From Pseudomonas viridiflava (GTDB lineage: Bacteria; Pseudomonadota; Gammaproteobacteria; Pseudomonadales; Pseudomonadaceae), in NCBI RefSeq assembly GCF_900582195.1, contig NZ_UTHA01000001.1, forward strand, positions 186,001-250,000: a stretch of 64,000 bases of DNA, written 5' to 3'. Under the pieces are notes generated by a model. That model was not told where the DNA came from, searched no databases, and saw only the letters and a list, made by a program, of their open reading frames with translations. Made by a program: the position numbers and the translations under genes. Positions 56,436 to 64,000 of the stretch are shown in pieces. Each line of letters opens with the position of its first letter. Within the stretch, counting starts at the first letter, position 1.

Positions 56436-57575
56436 ATGCCAACTGCCTTTCCCCCCGATTCTGTTGGTCTGGTGACGCCGCAAACCGCGCACTTCAGCGA
56501 ACCGCTGGCGCTGGCCTGTGGTCGTTCGCTGGCCGCCTATGACCTGATCTACGAAACCTACGGCACGCTGAACGCGCAGGCGAGCAACGCCGTGCTGATT
56601 TGCCACGCCTTGTCCGGCCACCATCACGCCGCCGGCTACCACAGCGTCGACGACCGCAAACCTGGCTGGTGGGACAGCTGCATCGGCCCGGGCAAACCGA
56701 TCGACACCAACAAGTTCTTCGTGGTCAGCCTGAACAACCTCGGCGGCTGCAATGGCTCCACCGGCCCGAGCAGCATCAACCCGGAGACCGGCAAACCGTT
56801 CGGCGCCGACTTCCCGGTGCTCACCGTGGAAGACTGGGTGCACAGCCAGGCGCGTCTCGCTGACCTGCTCGGCATCGGCCAGTGGGCCGCAGTGATCGGC
56901 GGCAGCCTCGGCGGCATGCAGGCGTTGCAATGGACGATCACTTATCCGGATCGCGTGCGCCACTGCCTGGCCATCGCCTCGGCTCCGAAGCTGTCGGCGC
57001 AGAACATTGCCTTCAACGAAGTCGCGCGTCAGGCAATCCTGACCGACCCGGAATTCCACGGCGGTTCGTTCCAGGAAGCGGGCGTGATCCCCAAGCGCGG
57101 CTTGATGCTGGCGCGGATGGTCGGGCACATCACTTACCTGTCCGACGATTCCATGGGCGAGAAATTCGGCCGGGGCCTGAAGAGCGAAAAGCTCAACTAC
57201 GACTTCCACAGTGTCGAGTTCCAGGTCGAAAGCTACCTGCGTTATCAGGGCGAAGAGTTTTCCGGGCGTTTCGACGCCAACACCTATCTGTTGATGACCA
57301 AGGCGCTGGATTACTTCGATCCGGCGGCGAACTTCGACGATAACCTGGCGAAAACCTTCGAGCACGCCACGGCCAAGTTCTGCGTAATGTCGTTCACCAC
57401 TGACTGGCGTTTCTCCCCGGCGCGTTCGCGCGAGCTGGTGGATGCGTTGATGGCGGCGCGCAAAGACGTCAGCTATCTGGAAATCGACGCACCGCAGGGC
57501 CACGACGCCTTCCTGATTCCGATCCCGCGCTACTTGCAGGCGTTCGGCAATTACATGAACCGCATCACGCTGTGA
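56436..57575 (+). CDS. metX: Homoserine O-acyltransferase
   Basis: MetX activates homoserine for methionine synthesis. The 379-residue alpha/beta hydrolase has the nucleophile elbow [12 protein letters not shown] (Ser), the substrate segment [17 protein letters not shown], and the catalytic histidine in [10 protein letters not shown]. Although called acetyltransferase by name, several pseudomonad MetX enzymes use succinyl-CoA; the sequence alone does not settle that here. Followed 7 bases later by metW, with which it works. Confidence 0.95.
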   Translation: MPTAFPPDSVGLVTPQTAHFSEPLALACGRSLAAYDLIYETYGTLNAQASNAVLICHALSGHHHAAGYHSVDDRKPGWWDSCIGPGKPIDTNKFFVVSLNNLGGCNGSTGPSSINPETGKPFGADFPVLTVEDWVHSQARLADLLGIGQWAAVIGGSLGGMQALQWTITYPDRVRHCLAIASAPKLSAQNIAFNEVARQAILTDPEFHGGSFQEAGVIPKRGLMLARMVGHITYLSDDSMGEKFGRGLKSEKLNYDFHSVEFQVESYLRYQGEEFSGRFDANTYLLMTKALDYFDPAANFDDNLAKTFEHATAKFCVMSFTTDWRFSPARSRELVDALMAARKDVSYLEIDAPQGHDAFLIPIPRYLQAFGNYMNRITL

Positions 57576-57582
57576 GAAAGCC

Positions 57583-58203
57583 ATGAGAGCTGATCTGGAA
57601 ATCATCCAGGAATGGATCCCCGCCGGCAGCCGCGTCCTCGACCTCGGTTGCGGTGACGGCGAGCTGCTGACCTGGCTGCGCGACAACAAAAATGTCACCG
57701 GTTATGGCCTGGAAAACGACGCTGACAACATTGCCCAGTGCGTGGCCAAAGGCGTCAATGTCATCGAGCAGGACCTGGACAAGGGGCTGGGCAACTTCGC
57801 CAGCAACAGTTTCGACATCGTCGTCATGACTCAGGCCCTGCAAGCTGTGCATTACCCGGACAAGATCCTCGACGAAATGCTCCGGGTCGGCCGCCAGTGC
57901 ATCATCACTTTCCCGAACTTCGGCCACTGGCGCTGCCGCTGGTACCTGGCGAGCAAGGGCCGCATGCCGGTTTCCGAGTTTCTGCCGTACACCTGGTACA
58001 ACACGCCGAACATTCACTTCTGCACCTTCGAAGACTTTGAAGAACTTTGCCGCGAACGTGATGCGAAGGTCATTGATCGGCTTGCCGTGGATCAACAGCA
58101 CCGCCACGGGTGGGCCAGTAAGCTATGGCCTAATCTGTTAGGTGAGATCGGTATCTACCGCGTCAGCAGCCCGCAGCTTGCAGACCACAAAGTCGCGGTC
58201 TGA
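57583..58203 (+). CDS. metW: Methionine biosynthesis protein MetW
   Basis: The 206-residue protein has a methyltransferase-like fold with the SAM motif RVLDLGCGDGELLTWLRDNKNVTGYGLENDADNIAQ. In pseudomonads MetW is needed together with MetX for homoserine acylation, probably as a partner or activator rather than a methyltransferase. Overlap-free, tightly spaced after metX. Confidence 0.94.
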   Translation: MRADLEIIQEWIPAGSRVLDLGCGDGELLTWLRDNKNVTGYGLENDADNIAQCVAKGVNVIEQDLDKGLGNFASNSFDIVVMTQALQAVHYPDKILDEMLRVGRQCIITFPNFGHWRCRWYLASKGRMPVSEFLPYTWYNTPNIHFCTFEDFEELCRERDAKVIDRLAVDQQHRHGWASKLWPNLLGEIGIYRVSSPQLADHKVAV

Positions 58204-58229
58204 ATTCCGGCATTTCGAGGAGCACGATC

Positions 58230-58664
58230 ATGGGTCGTTTAGCGTTGTTGTTATTGACTGCCTGCCTGAGCGCCAGCGCCCTGGCGGCCGACGTCATCAA
58301 AGGTGAGCGCAAGGAAACCTTTGGCGACGTCACGGTGCACTACAACACTTTCAACTCGACGTTCCTGCAACCGGACATCGCCAAGGCTGCGGAGCTGATT
58401 CGCAGCAAGAACCAGGGCGTGATCAATGTCTCGGTGATCAAGGACGGCAAACCGCTGGTCGCCAACGTCACCGGCACGGTCAAAGACCTGACCAGCCAGA
58501 GCGTGCCGCTGAAATTCCGGCAGGTCACCGAACAGGGCGCGATCTACTACATCGCCCAGTACCCGGTTGAGCAGCAGGAAACCCGCACCTTTGAGATCAA
58601 GGTGCAGAACGGCGACAAGATCAACACCATCAATTTCAACCAAGAACTCTTTCCCGGCGAATGA
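58230..58664 (+). CDS. DUF4426 family periplasmic protein
   Basis: The 144-residue protein has a signal peptide ([19 protein letters not shown]) and a DUF4426 domain ([89 protein letters not shown]). Function is unknown. Its stop overlaps the rdgB start. Confidence 0.88.
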   Translation: MGRLALLLLTACLSASALAADVIKGERKETFGDVTVHYNTFNSTFLQPDIAKAAELIRSKNQGVINVSVIKDGKPLVANVTGTVKDLTSQSVPLKFRQVTEQGAIYYIAQYPVEQQETRTFEIKVQNGDKINTINFNQELFPGE

Positions 58665-59257
58665 TGAACCTCAAGCAGCTCGTACTGGCCAGCCATAACG
58701 CCGGCAAACTCAAAGAACTTCAGGCCATGCTCGGCGACTCGGTGCAACTGCGCTCGATTGGCGAGTGGAGCAAGGTCGAGCCGGAAGAAACCGGTCTGTC
58801 ATTCGTCGAGAACGCGATCCTCAAGGCACGCAACGCCGCACGCATTTCCGGGCTGCCGGCACTGGCCGACGATTCCGGTCTGGCCGTGGATTTCCTCGGC
58901 GGTGCGCCGGGCATCTATTCGGCACGTTATGCCGACGGCAGGGGAGATGCGGCGAACAACGCCAAACTGCTTGACGCCTTGAAGGATGTGCCGGAAGCCG
59001 AGCGCGGTGCGCAGTTCGTTTGCGTATTGGCGCTGGTGCGTCACGCCGATGATCCGTTGCCGATCCTCTGCGAAGGCTTGTGGCATGGACGGATTCTGAC
59101 CGCTGCCAGCGGCGAGCACGGTTTCGGTTATGACCCGCTGTTCTGGGTGCCGGAGCGCGATGTGTCCAGCGCCGAACTGAGCCCGGCGGACAAGAACCAG
59201 ATCAGCCACCGCGCCCGAGCAATGGATCTGCTGCGCCAGCGTCTGGGCCTGAAATGA
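58661..59257 (+). CDS. rdgB: RdgB/HAM1 family non-canonical purine NTP pyrophosphatase
   Basis: RdgB hydrolyses ITP, XTP and dITP to keep them out of nucleic acids. The 198-residue protein has [20 protein letters not shown] at the start, [45 protein letters not shown], and [14 protein letters not shown] near the end. ATG at 58661 overlaps the preceding stop (ATGATGA); a second ATG follows at once. Confidence 0.95.
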   Translation: MMNLKQLVLASHNAGKLKELQAMLGDSVQLRSIGEWSKVEPEETGLSFVENAILKARNAARISGLPALADDSGLAVDFLGGAPGIYSARYADGRGDAANNAKLLDALKDVPEAERGAQFVCVLALVRHADDPLPILCEGLWHGRILTAASGEHGFGYDPLFWVPERDVSSAELSPADKNQISHRARAMDLLRQRLGLK

Positions 59258-60459
59258 CCGACAGCCCTTCCGCGTCGTCGCTGATTGTCGGCGGCGCCGC
59301 CTCTTCGCCTCGGGCGCCGTTGCCGACGCTGCCGCCCTTGGCGCTGTACATCCACATCCCGTGGTGTGTGCGCAAATGCCCGTATTGCGACTTCAACTCG
59401 CACACCGCCAGCCCCGTGCTGCCGGAGCAGGAATACGTCGACGCCTTGCTGGCCGATCTCGATCAGGACCTGCACGCGGTTTACGGGCGTGAAATCAGCT
59501 CGATCTTTTTCGGTGGCGGCACGCCGAGCCTGTTCAGCGCCGAAGCCCTTGGGCGTTTGCTTGAGGGCGTCGAGCAGCGTATCCCGTTTGCTCATGACAT
59601 CGAAATCACTCTGGAAGCCAATCCCGGCACCTTCGAACAAGAGAAGTTCGTCGCGTATCGCAAGCTGGGGATCAATCGCCTATCGATTGGTATCCAGAGC
59701 TTCCAGCAGGAAAAACTCAAGGCGCTGGGGCGGATTCACAACGGTGACGAAGCAGTGCGCGCGGCGGGGATGGCGCGGCAGGCCGGGTTCGATAACTTTA
59801 ACCTCGACTTGATGCACGGCTTGCCGGATCAGTCGCTGGACGATGCCTTGAGCGATCTGCGTCAGGCCATCGCGCTGAATCCGACGCACATCTCCTGGTA
59901 TCAGCTGACACTGGAACCGAACACGGTGTTCTGGAATCAGCCGCCGGTGCTGCCGGAAGACGACACGCTATGGGACATTCAAGAGGCCGGGCAGGCGCTG
60001 CTGGCCGAGCACGGTTACGCGCAGTACGAAGTGTCGGCCTATGCACAGGCTGGACGCCCGGCGCGGCATAACCTCAATTACTGGAGTTTTGGCGATTTCA
60101 TCGGCATCGGCGCGGGTGCGCACGGCAAGTTGAGTCATCCGGACGGACGCATCGTTCGTACCTGGAAGACCCGTTTGCCGAAGGACTATCTCAACCCGGC
60201 AAAAAGCTTTCAGGCTGGCGAAAAAGCGCTGACTAATGACGAGATGCCGTTTGAGTTTCTGATGAACGCTTTACGCCTGACCGCCGGCGTCGAATCGCGC
60301 CTGTATCCGCAGCGCACTGGGCTGTCGCTGGAAAGCCTCGCCGAAGGCCGGGCAGCGGCAGAACAAAGCGGTCTGTTGCAGGTCGAACCGTCACGTCTGG
60401 CGGCCACCGAGCGCGGACAGCTGTTCCTCAACGACTTGCTGCAACAATTTCTGAACTGA
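59254..60459 (+). CDS. hemW: HemW-type radical SAM heme chaperone
   Basis: The 401-residue protein has the radical SAM cluster motif C-x3-C-x2-C in [37 protein letters not shown], and C-terminal HemW domain. HemW binds heme and delivers it to respiratory proteins; earlier called a coproporphyrinogen III oxidase-like enzyme. The residue F-N-S-H after the third cysteine fits HemW rather than HemN. It overlaps rdgB by 4 bases. Confidence 0.94.
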   Translation: MTDSPSASSLIVGGAASSPRAPLPTLPPLALYIHIPWCVRKCPYCDFNSHTASPVLPEQEYVDALLADLDQDLHAVYGREISSIFFGGGTPSLFSAEALGRLLEGVEQRIPFAHDIEITLEANPGTFEQEKFVAYRKLGINRLSIGIQSFQQEKLKALGRIHNGDEAVRAAGMARQAGFDNFNLDLMHGLPDQSLDDALSDLRQAIALNPTHISWYQLTLEPNTVFWNQPPVLPEDDTLWDIQEAGQALLAEHGYAQYEVSAYAQAGRPARHNLNYWSFGDFIGIGAGAHGKLSHPDGRIVRTWKTRLPKDYLNPAKSFQAGEKALTNDEMPFEFLMNALRLTAGVESRLYPQRTGLSLESLAEGRAAAEQSGLLQVEPSRLAATERGQLFLNDLLQQFLN

Positions 60460-60481
60460 TTTCAGTGCTAAGGGAAAACGC

Positions 60482-60805
60482 ATGGATTTGATACTCGACC
60501 TGCTCGCCACCGTCTCCCGCTGGAGCCGCAGCAACCTCTCGGAAATCGCCCTGGCGCTGGTGGGCTGCCTGTTGGTGCTGTTCGGCGCCGACTTCAAAGG
60601 CTGGGTCGAGCAACGCCTGGGCAGCATCGCCGGTGCCTTGCGCGTGCCGCTGATGGCGCTGTTGTGCGTGATTGGCAGCGGCGCGGCGCTGATCTACGCC
60701 ACGCCGTGGGTGGTCAAGGGTTTGAGCCAGTTCAACAACTACAGCCTGGCGCCGGTGTTGTTGGTAGTCCTCGTCCTCATCGGCGTAGTCGCCGACCGTC
60801 GCTAA
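60482..60805 (+). CDS. DUF3392 family membrane protein
   Basis: The 107-residue protein has three predicted helices (IALALVGCLLVLFGADF, PLMALLCVIGSGAALIYATPWVVKGL, LAPVLLVVLVLIGVVAD) and matches DUF3392, a family of unknown function in gammaproteobacteria. It follows hemW after 22 bases, so it may share its transcript. Confidence 0.85.
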   Translation: MDLILDLLATVSRWSRSNLSEIALALVGCLLVLFGADFKGWVEQRLGSIAGALRVPLMALLCVIGSGAALIYATPWVVKGLSQFNNYSLAPVLLVVLVLIGVVADRR

Positions 60806-60828
60806 CTCCGCAAACACCCCAAAACAAC

Positions 60829-60918
60829 TGTGGGAGCGAGCCTGCTCGCGAAGGCGTCTTAACATTCAACATCATCGTTGACTGTCAGACCGCTTTCGCG
60901 AGCAAGCTCGCTCCCACA
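60829..60918. repeat. REPIN (inverted pair of GTGGGAGCGAGC repeats)
   Basis: Inverted pair between convergent DUF3392 gene and trmB. Confidence 0.88.
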
Positions 60919-60936
60919 GGTTTTATTGCGTGATGC

Positions 60937-61662
60937 TTAAGCGAGCTTTTCGAACTTCAGGTCCCAGACGCCATGGCCAAGACGTTCGCCGCGGCGCTCG
61001 AACTTGGTGATCGGGCGTTCGGTCGGGCGTGGCACGCACTTACCGTCTTCGGCGAGGTTGCGATATCCCGGGGCGACGTTCATCACTTCCAGCATGTATT
61101 CCGCGTACGGTTCCCAGTCGGTGGCCATGTGCAAAATGCCGCCAACCTTCAACTTGCTGCGCACCAGTTCAGCGAACGACGCCTGAACGATACGACGCTT
61201 GTGGTGACGGCTCTTGTGCCACGGATCCGGGAAAAACAGCATCAGGCGATCGAGGCTGTTGTCGGCGATGCAGCGGTTGAGCACTTCGATCGCGTCGCAA
61301 TCGTAGACCCGCAGGTTGGTCAGGCCCTGAGTCAGCACGCCATTGAGCAGCGCGCCAACACCCGGACGGTGAACTTCGACACCGATGAAATCCTGATCCG
61401 GTGCCGCCGCAGCCATTTCCAGCAACGAGTGGCCCATGCCGAAACCGATCTCCAGCGAGCGCGGTGCCGAACGGCCGAACACTTGATCGTAATCCACCGG
61501 CGCGTCGGCCAGCGGCAGCACGTACAGCGGCGCGCCCTGATCCAGACCGCGTTGCTGGCCTTCGGTCATGCGCCCGGCGCGCATCACGAAACTCTTGATG
61601 CGGCGGTGTTGGCGCTCGTCGCCCTCTTCCGTCTGGATAGGCGTGTCGTTCGATTCAGTCAT
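60937..61662 (-). CDS. trmB: tRNA (guanine46-N7)-methyltransferase
   Basis: TrmB methylates G46 in the variable loop of tRNA. The 241-residue protein has the SAM motif [29 protein letters not shown] and the family hallmark [14 protein letters not shown]. The ATG at 61662 was preferred over a TTG one codon earlier. It follows thiG by 9 bases on the same strand. Confidence 0.96.
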   Translation of the reverse strand: MTESNDTPIQTEEGDERQHRRIKSFVMRAGRMTEGQQRGLDQGAPLYVLPLADAPVDYDQVFGRSAPRSLEIGFGMGHSLLEMAAAAPDQDFIGVEVHRPGVGALLNGVLTQGLTNLRVYDCDAIEVLNRCIADNSLDRLMLFFPDPWHKSRHHKRRIVQASFAELVRSKLKVGGILHMATDWEPYAEYMLEVMNVAPGYRNLAEDGKCVPRPTERPITKFERRGERLGHGVWDLKFEKLA

Positions 61663-61671
61663 CAATGGCTC

Positions 61672-62466
61672 TTACTTGATCAGACCATCCAGCGGCGAAG
61701 AGGCGCTGGCATAGAGTTTTTTCGGCATACGGCCAGCGAGATAGGCCAGACGGCCTGCAACGATGGCGTGTTTCATGGCTTCAGCCATCATCACCGGCTG
61801 CAGGGCGTGGGCGATCGCCGAGTTCATCAGCACCGCATCGCAACCCAGTTCCATGGCGATGGTCGCGTCGGACGCAGTGCCGACACCGGCATCGACCAAC
61901 ACAGGAATTTTCGCTTCTTCAAGGATGATCTGCAGGTTGTACGGGTTGCAGATCCCCAGGCCAGAACCGATCAGGCCGGCCAGCGGCATCACCGCGATGC
62001 AGCCGATTTCCGCCAGTTGCCGGGCGATGATCGGGTCATCGCTGGTGTAAACCATCACGTCGAAGCCTTCCTTGACCAGCGTTTCGGCGGCCTTGAGGGT
62101 TTCGATCACGTTAGGGAACAGAGTTTTCTGGTCGGCCAGCACTTCCAGCTTCACCAGGTTATGGCCGTCGAGCAGCTCACGGGCCAGGCGGCAGGTGCGC
62201 ACGGCTTCGATAGCGTCGTAGCAACCAGCGGTGTTCGGCAGGAAGGTGTAGCGCTCCGGCGACAGCACGTCGAGCAGGTTCGGCTCGCCTTCGATCTGGC
62301 CCAGGTTGGTGCGGCGCACGGCGAAGGTGACGATCTCGGCACCCGAGGCTTCGATGGCCTGACGGGTTTCTTCCATGTCACGGTACTTGCCGGTACCGAC
62401 CAGCAAACGCGACTGGTAAGTACGACCGGCCAGCACAAAAGGCTTGTCGCTACGAACGATGCTCAT
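61672..62466 (-). CDS. thiG: Thiazole synthase ThiG
   Basis: ThiG forms the thiazole phosphate of thiamine from DXP, iminoglycine or a glycine-derived unit and ThiS thiocarboxylate. The 264-residue barrel shows [49 protein letters not shown] (the lysine binds substrate), and [33 protein letters not shown]. Follows thiS on the minus strand. Confidence 0.96.
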   Translation of the reverse strand: MSIVRSDKPFVLAGRTYQSRLLVGTGKYRDMEETRQAIEASGAEIVTFAVRRTNLGQIEGEPNLLDVLSPERYTFLPNTAGCYDAIEAVRTCRLARELLDGHNLVKLEVLADQKTLFPNVIETLKAAETLVKEGFDVMVYTSDDPIIARQLAEIGCIAVMPLAGLIGSGLGICNPYNLQIILEEAKIPVLVDAGVGTASDATIAMELGCDAVLMNSAIAHALQPVMMAEAMKHAIVAGRLAYLAGRMPKKLYASASSPLDGLIK

Positions 62467-62526
62467 GGGGAATCCTCTTTAGGGGTGAGGGTCTTGCAGA
62501 ATTCTGTGCCGATGCGGGCCGGACGA

Positions 62527-62727
62527 TCAGCCGCCGCCGATGGCGTGCACCACTTCAACGTTGTCGCCATCGTTGAGCGTGGTGTCGGCATGCTGGCTGC
62601 GCGGGACGATATCCAGATTGAGCTCGACTGCCACTCGGCGTCCGGTCAGTTCCAGACGGGTGATCAGGGCCGCAACGGTCTCGCCGTCGGGCAGTTCAAG
62701 GGATTCACCGTTCAACTGAATGCGCAT
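62527..62727 (-). CDS. thiS: Sulfur carrier protein ThiS
   Basis: The 66-residue ubiquitin-like protein ends in GGG, with the terminal glycine activated and thiocarboxylated for ThiG. Begins [22 protein letters not shown]. First gene of the thiS-thiG-trmB group; a promoter with a palindrome lies upstream. Confidence 0.95.
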   Translation of the reverse strand: MRIQLNGESLELPDGETVAALITRLELTGRRVAVELNLDIVPRSQHADTTLNDGDNVEVVHAIGGG

Positions 62728-62759
62728 GCGCTAGGCCGCCATCATTTTTAGGGGGTGGC

Positions 62760-62789
62760 ATTCTAGCCCGATCATGACCTAAAGGTCAG
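62760..62789 (-). promoter_or_regulatory. Putative promoter of thiS with an overlapping palindrome
   Basis: On the minus strand a -10 TAGAAT (62765-62760) has CTGACC (62789-62784) as -35, 18 bases away. The perfect inverted repeat TGACCT-AA-AGGTCA (62775-62788) overlaps the -35 region and may be an operator, or the end structure of the DUF423 gene upstream. No TPP riboswitch is visible. Confidence 0.45.
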
Positions 62790-62798
62790 CACCAAGCG

Positions 62799-63179
62799 TC
62801 AAGCGGTTGGTTGCAAGCGCCAGGCGGCGAGCCCGAGGCAAACCCATCCGGCCAGAAACGCCAGACCACCAAACGGAGTGATGATGCCGAGTTTGCTGAT
62901 ACCGGTGGTGGTCAGTACGTAGAGACTACCGGAGAACAGCAGGATGCCGACGGCGAAGGAAACGCCGGCCCACGTCACCAGCCGTCCCTGAATCTGCGTG
63001 GCCAGCAGCGCGACACCGAACAATGCCAGGGTGTGCACCAGTTGGTAGGTAACGCCGGTATGGAAAATCGCCAGATACTCCGGCGTCAGGCGGTTTTTCA
63101 GACCATGGGCAGCGAACGCACCCAAAGCGACTCCGGTGAAACCAAAAAAAGCAGCCAGCATCAAAAAGCCACGCAGCAT
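62799..63179 (-). CDS. DUF423 family membrane protein
   Basis: The 126-residue protein has about four hydrophobic helices and the DUF423 sequence (FGFTGVALGAFAAHGLKNRLTPEYLAIFHTGVTYQLVHTLALFGVALLA). Function is unknown. It is divergent from mtgA. Confidence 0.9.
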   Translation of the reverse strand: MLRGFLMLAAFFGFTGVALGAFAAHGLKNRLTPEYLAIFHTGVTYQLVHTLALFGVALLATQIQGRLVTWAGVSFAVGILLFSGSLYVLTTTGISKLGIITPFGGLAFLAGWVCLGLAAWRLQPTA

Positions 63180-63191
63180 TGGGAACTCCAG

Positions 63192-63220
63192 TCAAACGCG
63201 ATCGGCAGGGTCTGTATAAT
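63192..63220 (+). promoter_or_regulatory. Putative promoter of mtgA
   Basis: A consensus TATAAT (63215-63220) lies 34 bases before the mtgA ATG. The -35 place holds TCAAAC (63192-63197), a poor match, so the -10 is the main evidence. Confidence 0.45.
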
Positions 63221-63253
63221 GGCCCGCTCCACCGGTTCGGCCAAGCCATCTCT

Positions 63254-63976
63254 ATGCTGCGTACTATTTTCCGTCGTCTCACGAAGGCCCTGCTCTGGTT
63301 CGCCGGCGGCAGCGTCTTGCTGGTGCTGGTATTTCGCTTCGTGCCGCCGCCGGGTACGGCGTTGATGGTCGAGCGCAAGATCGAATCGTGGGTCGATGGC
63401 GAGCCGATCGACCTGCAGCGCACATGGAAGCCGTGGGACGAGATCTCCGACGATCTCAAAGTGGCGGTCATGGCGGGGGAGGATCAGAAGTTTCCCGAGC
63501 ATTGGGGTTTTGACTTCAGTGCGATCCAGGCAGCGCTTGCTCATAACGAACTCGGTGGATCGATTCGCGGGGCCAGCACCTTGAGCCAGCAGGTGTCGAA
63601 GAACCTGTTTTTGTGGGCCGGGCGCAGCTATCTGCGTAAAGGTCTGGAGGCCTGGTTTACCGCGTTGATCGAGGTGTTCTGGCCCAAGCAGCGGATTCTT
63701 GAGGTGTACCTGAACAGCGTCGAGTGGGATGACGGGGTGTTTGGTGCGGAAGCGGCGGCTCGGCATCACTTTGGTGTGAGCGCGAAGTCGTTGTCACGGC
63801 AGCAGGCGAGTTATCTTGCCGCCGTTCTGCCGAATCCTCGGGTGTGGAGTGCTAGCCATCCGACTGCTTATGTGTCGCGCCGGGCCGGGTGGATTCGGCA
63901 GCAGATGAGTCAGTTGGGTGGGGATAGCTATTTGCTGGGCCTGAACGATTCGCGGCGGGCGCCTTGGTCGCGATAA
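63254..63976 (+). CDS. mtgA: Monofunctional peptidoglycan glycosyltransferase MtgA
   Basis: MtgA polymerises lipid II into glycan strands. The 240-residue protein has an N-terminal membrane anchor (LLWFAGGSVLLVLVFRFVPPPGTALMVERK) and a GT51 domain with the catalytic glutamate in VMAGEDQKFPEHWGFD, RGASTLSQQVSKNLFLWAGRS, and KQRILEVYLNSVEWDDGVFGAEAAARHHFG. Start at 63254 was selected for the membrane anchor and family length; the frame upstream crosses the promoter. Last gene in the window. Confidence 0.95.
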   Translation: MLRTIFRRLTKALLWFAGGSVLLVLVFRFVPPPGTALMVERKIESWVDGEPIDLQRTWKPWDEISDDLKVAVMAGEDQKFPEHWGFDFSAIQAALAHNELGGSIRGASTLSQQVSKNLFLWAGRSYLRKGLEAWFTALIEVFWPKQRILEVYLNSVEWDDGVFGAEAAARHHFGVSAKSLSRQQASYLAAVLPNPRVWSASHPTAYVSRRAGWIRQQMSQLGGDSYLLGLNDSRRAPWSR

Positions 63977-64000
63977 CCGATCAAAGATCTCCAAACCCTG

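Noticed and set aside
62527-62798. TPP riboswitch before thiS
   Set aside because: The gap upstream of thiS is only 71 bases and shows none of the conserved thi-box sequence.

Overview
The window looks like a chromosomal segment of a Pseudomonas, most likely of the fluorescens group. Evidence is the high GC content, the gene order (pilGHIJ-chpA-chpC, gshB, tonB3, algH, ruvX, pyrR-pyrB-pyrC', pilT, yggS-proC-yggT, metX-metW, rdgB-hemW, trmB, thiG-thiS, mtgA) that I recall from Pseudomonas genomes, a complete malonate decarboxylase operon, and many copies of the GTGGGAGCGAGC palindromic repeat typical of this group. I see no rRNA, tRNA, phage, transposase or CRISPR array.

Layout. 1-2.3 kb: a fused ArsR-type regulator/methyltransferase and metK behind a perfect palindromic operator. 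2.5-12.3 kb: ligB, small envelope proteins, a cytochrome c', mltA, transporters and a thioesterase. 12.4-15.0 kb: a SAH riboswitch, ahcY and metF. 15.2-25.2 kb: a periplasmic binding protein, an RhlE-type helicase, yceI with cytochrome b561, a small lipoprotein, a secreted amine oxidase, bioA, rsmE and a hemolysin III-type protein. 25.3-33.8 kb: mdcR and the convergent mdcABCDEGH-madLM operon. 34-35 kb: a small Pseudomonas family gene (DUF6124-like) behind a highly structured leader. 35-45 kb: the Pil-Chp chemosensory operon on the minus strand. 45.2-63.9 kb: gshB, tonB, algH, ruvX, the pyr cluster, pilT, the yggS-proC-yggT-yggU group, metX-metW, rdgB-hemW, trmB, thiG-thiS and mtgA.

How the genes fit together. 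MetK, AhcY, MetF and MetX/MetW form much of the methionine/SAM cycle, and two SAH-responsive devices appear: a SahR-like protein at metK and an RNA aptamer at ahcY. The mdc genes encode a biotin-independent malonate decarboxylase with prosthetic-group synthesis, a permease and a LysR regulator. PilG/H/I/J, ChpA/ChpC and PilT, with a TonB3-like protein, point to type IV pilus control. PyrR, PyrB and the inactive PyrC' make the start of pyrimidine synthesis.

The most unusual object I found is the leader of the small gene at 33963-34328. It has two hairpins with the same loop, one complementary single strand, and an 8-bp helix that can cover the ribosome binding site. Three repeat families (GTGGGAGCGAGC REPINs, CTCACCC elements, GTTCCCACGC elements) fill many intergenic gaps, and one REPIN lies inside the pil-chp operon.
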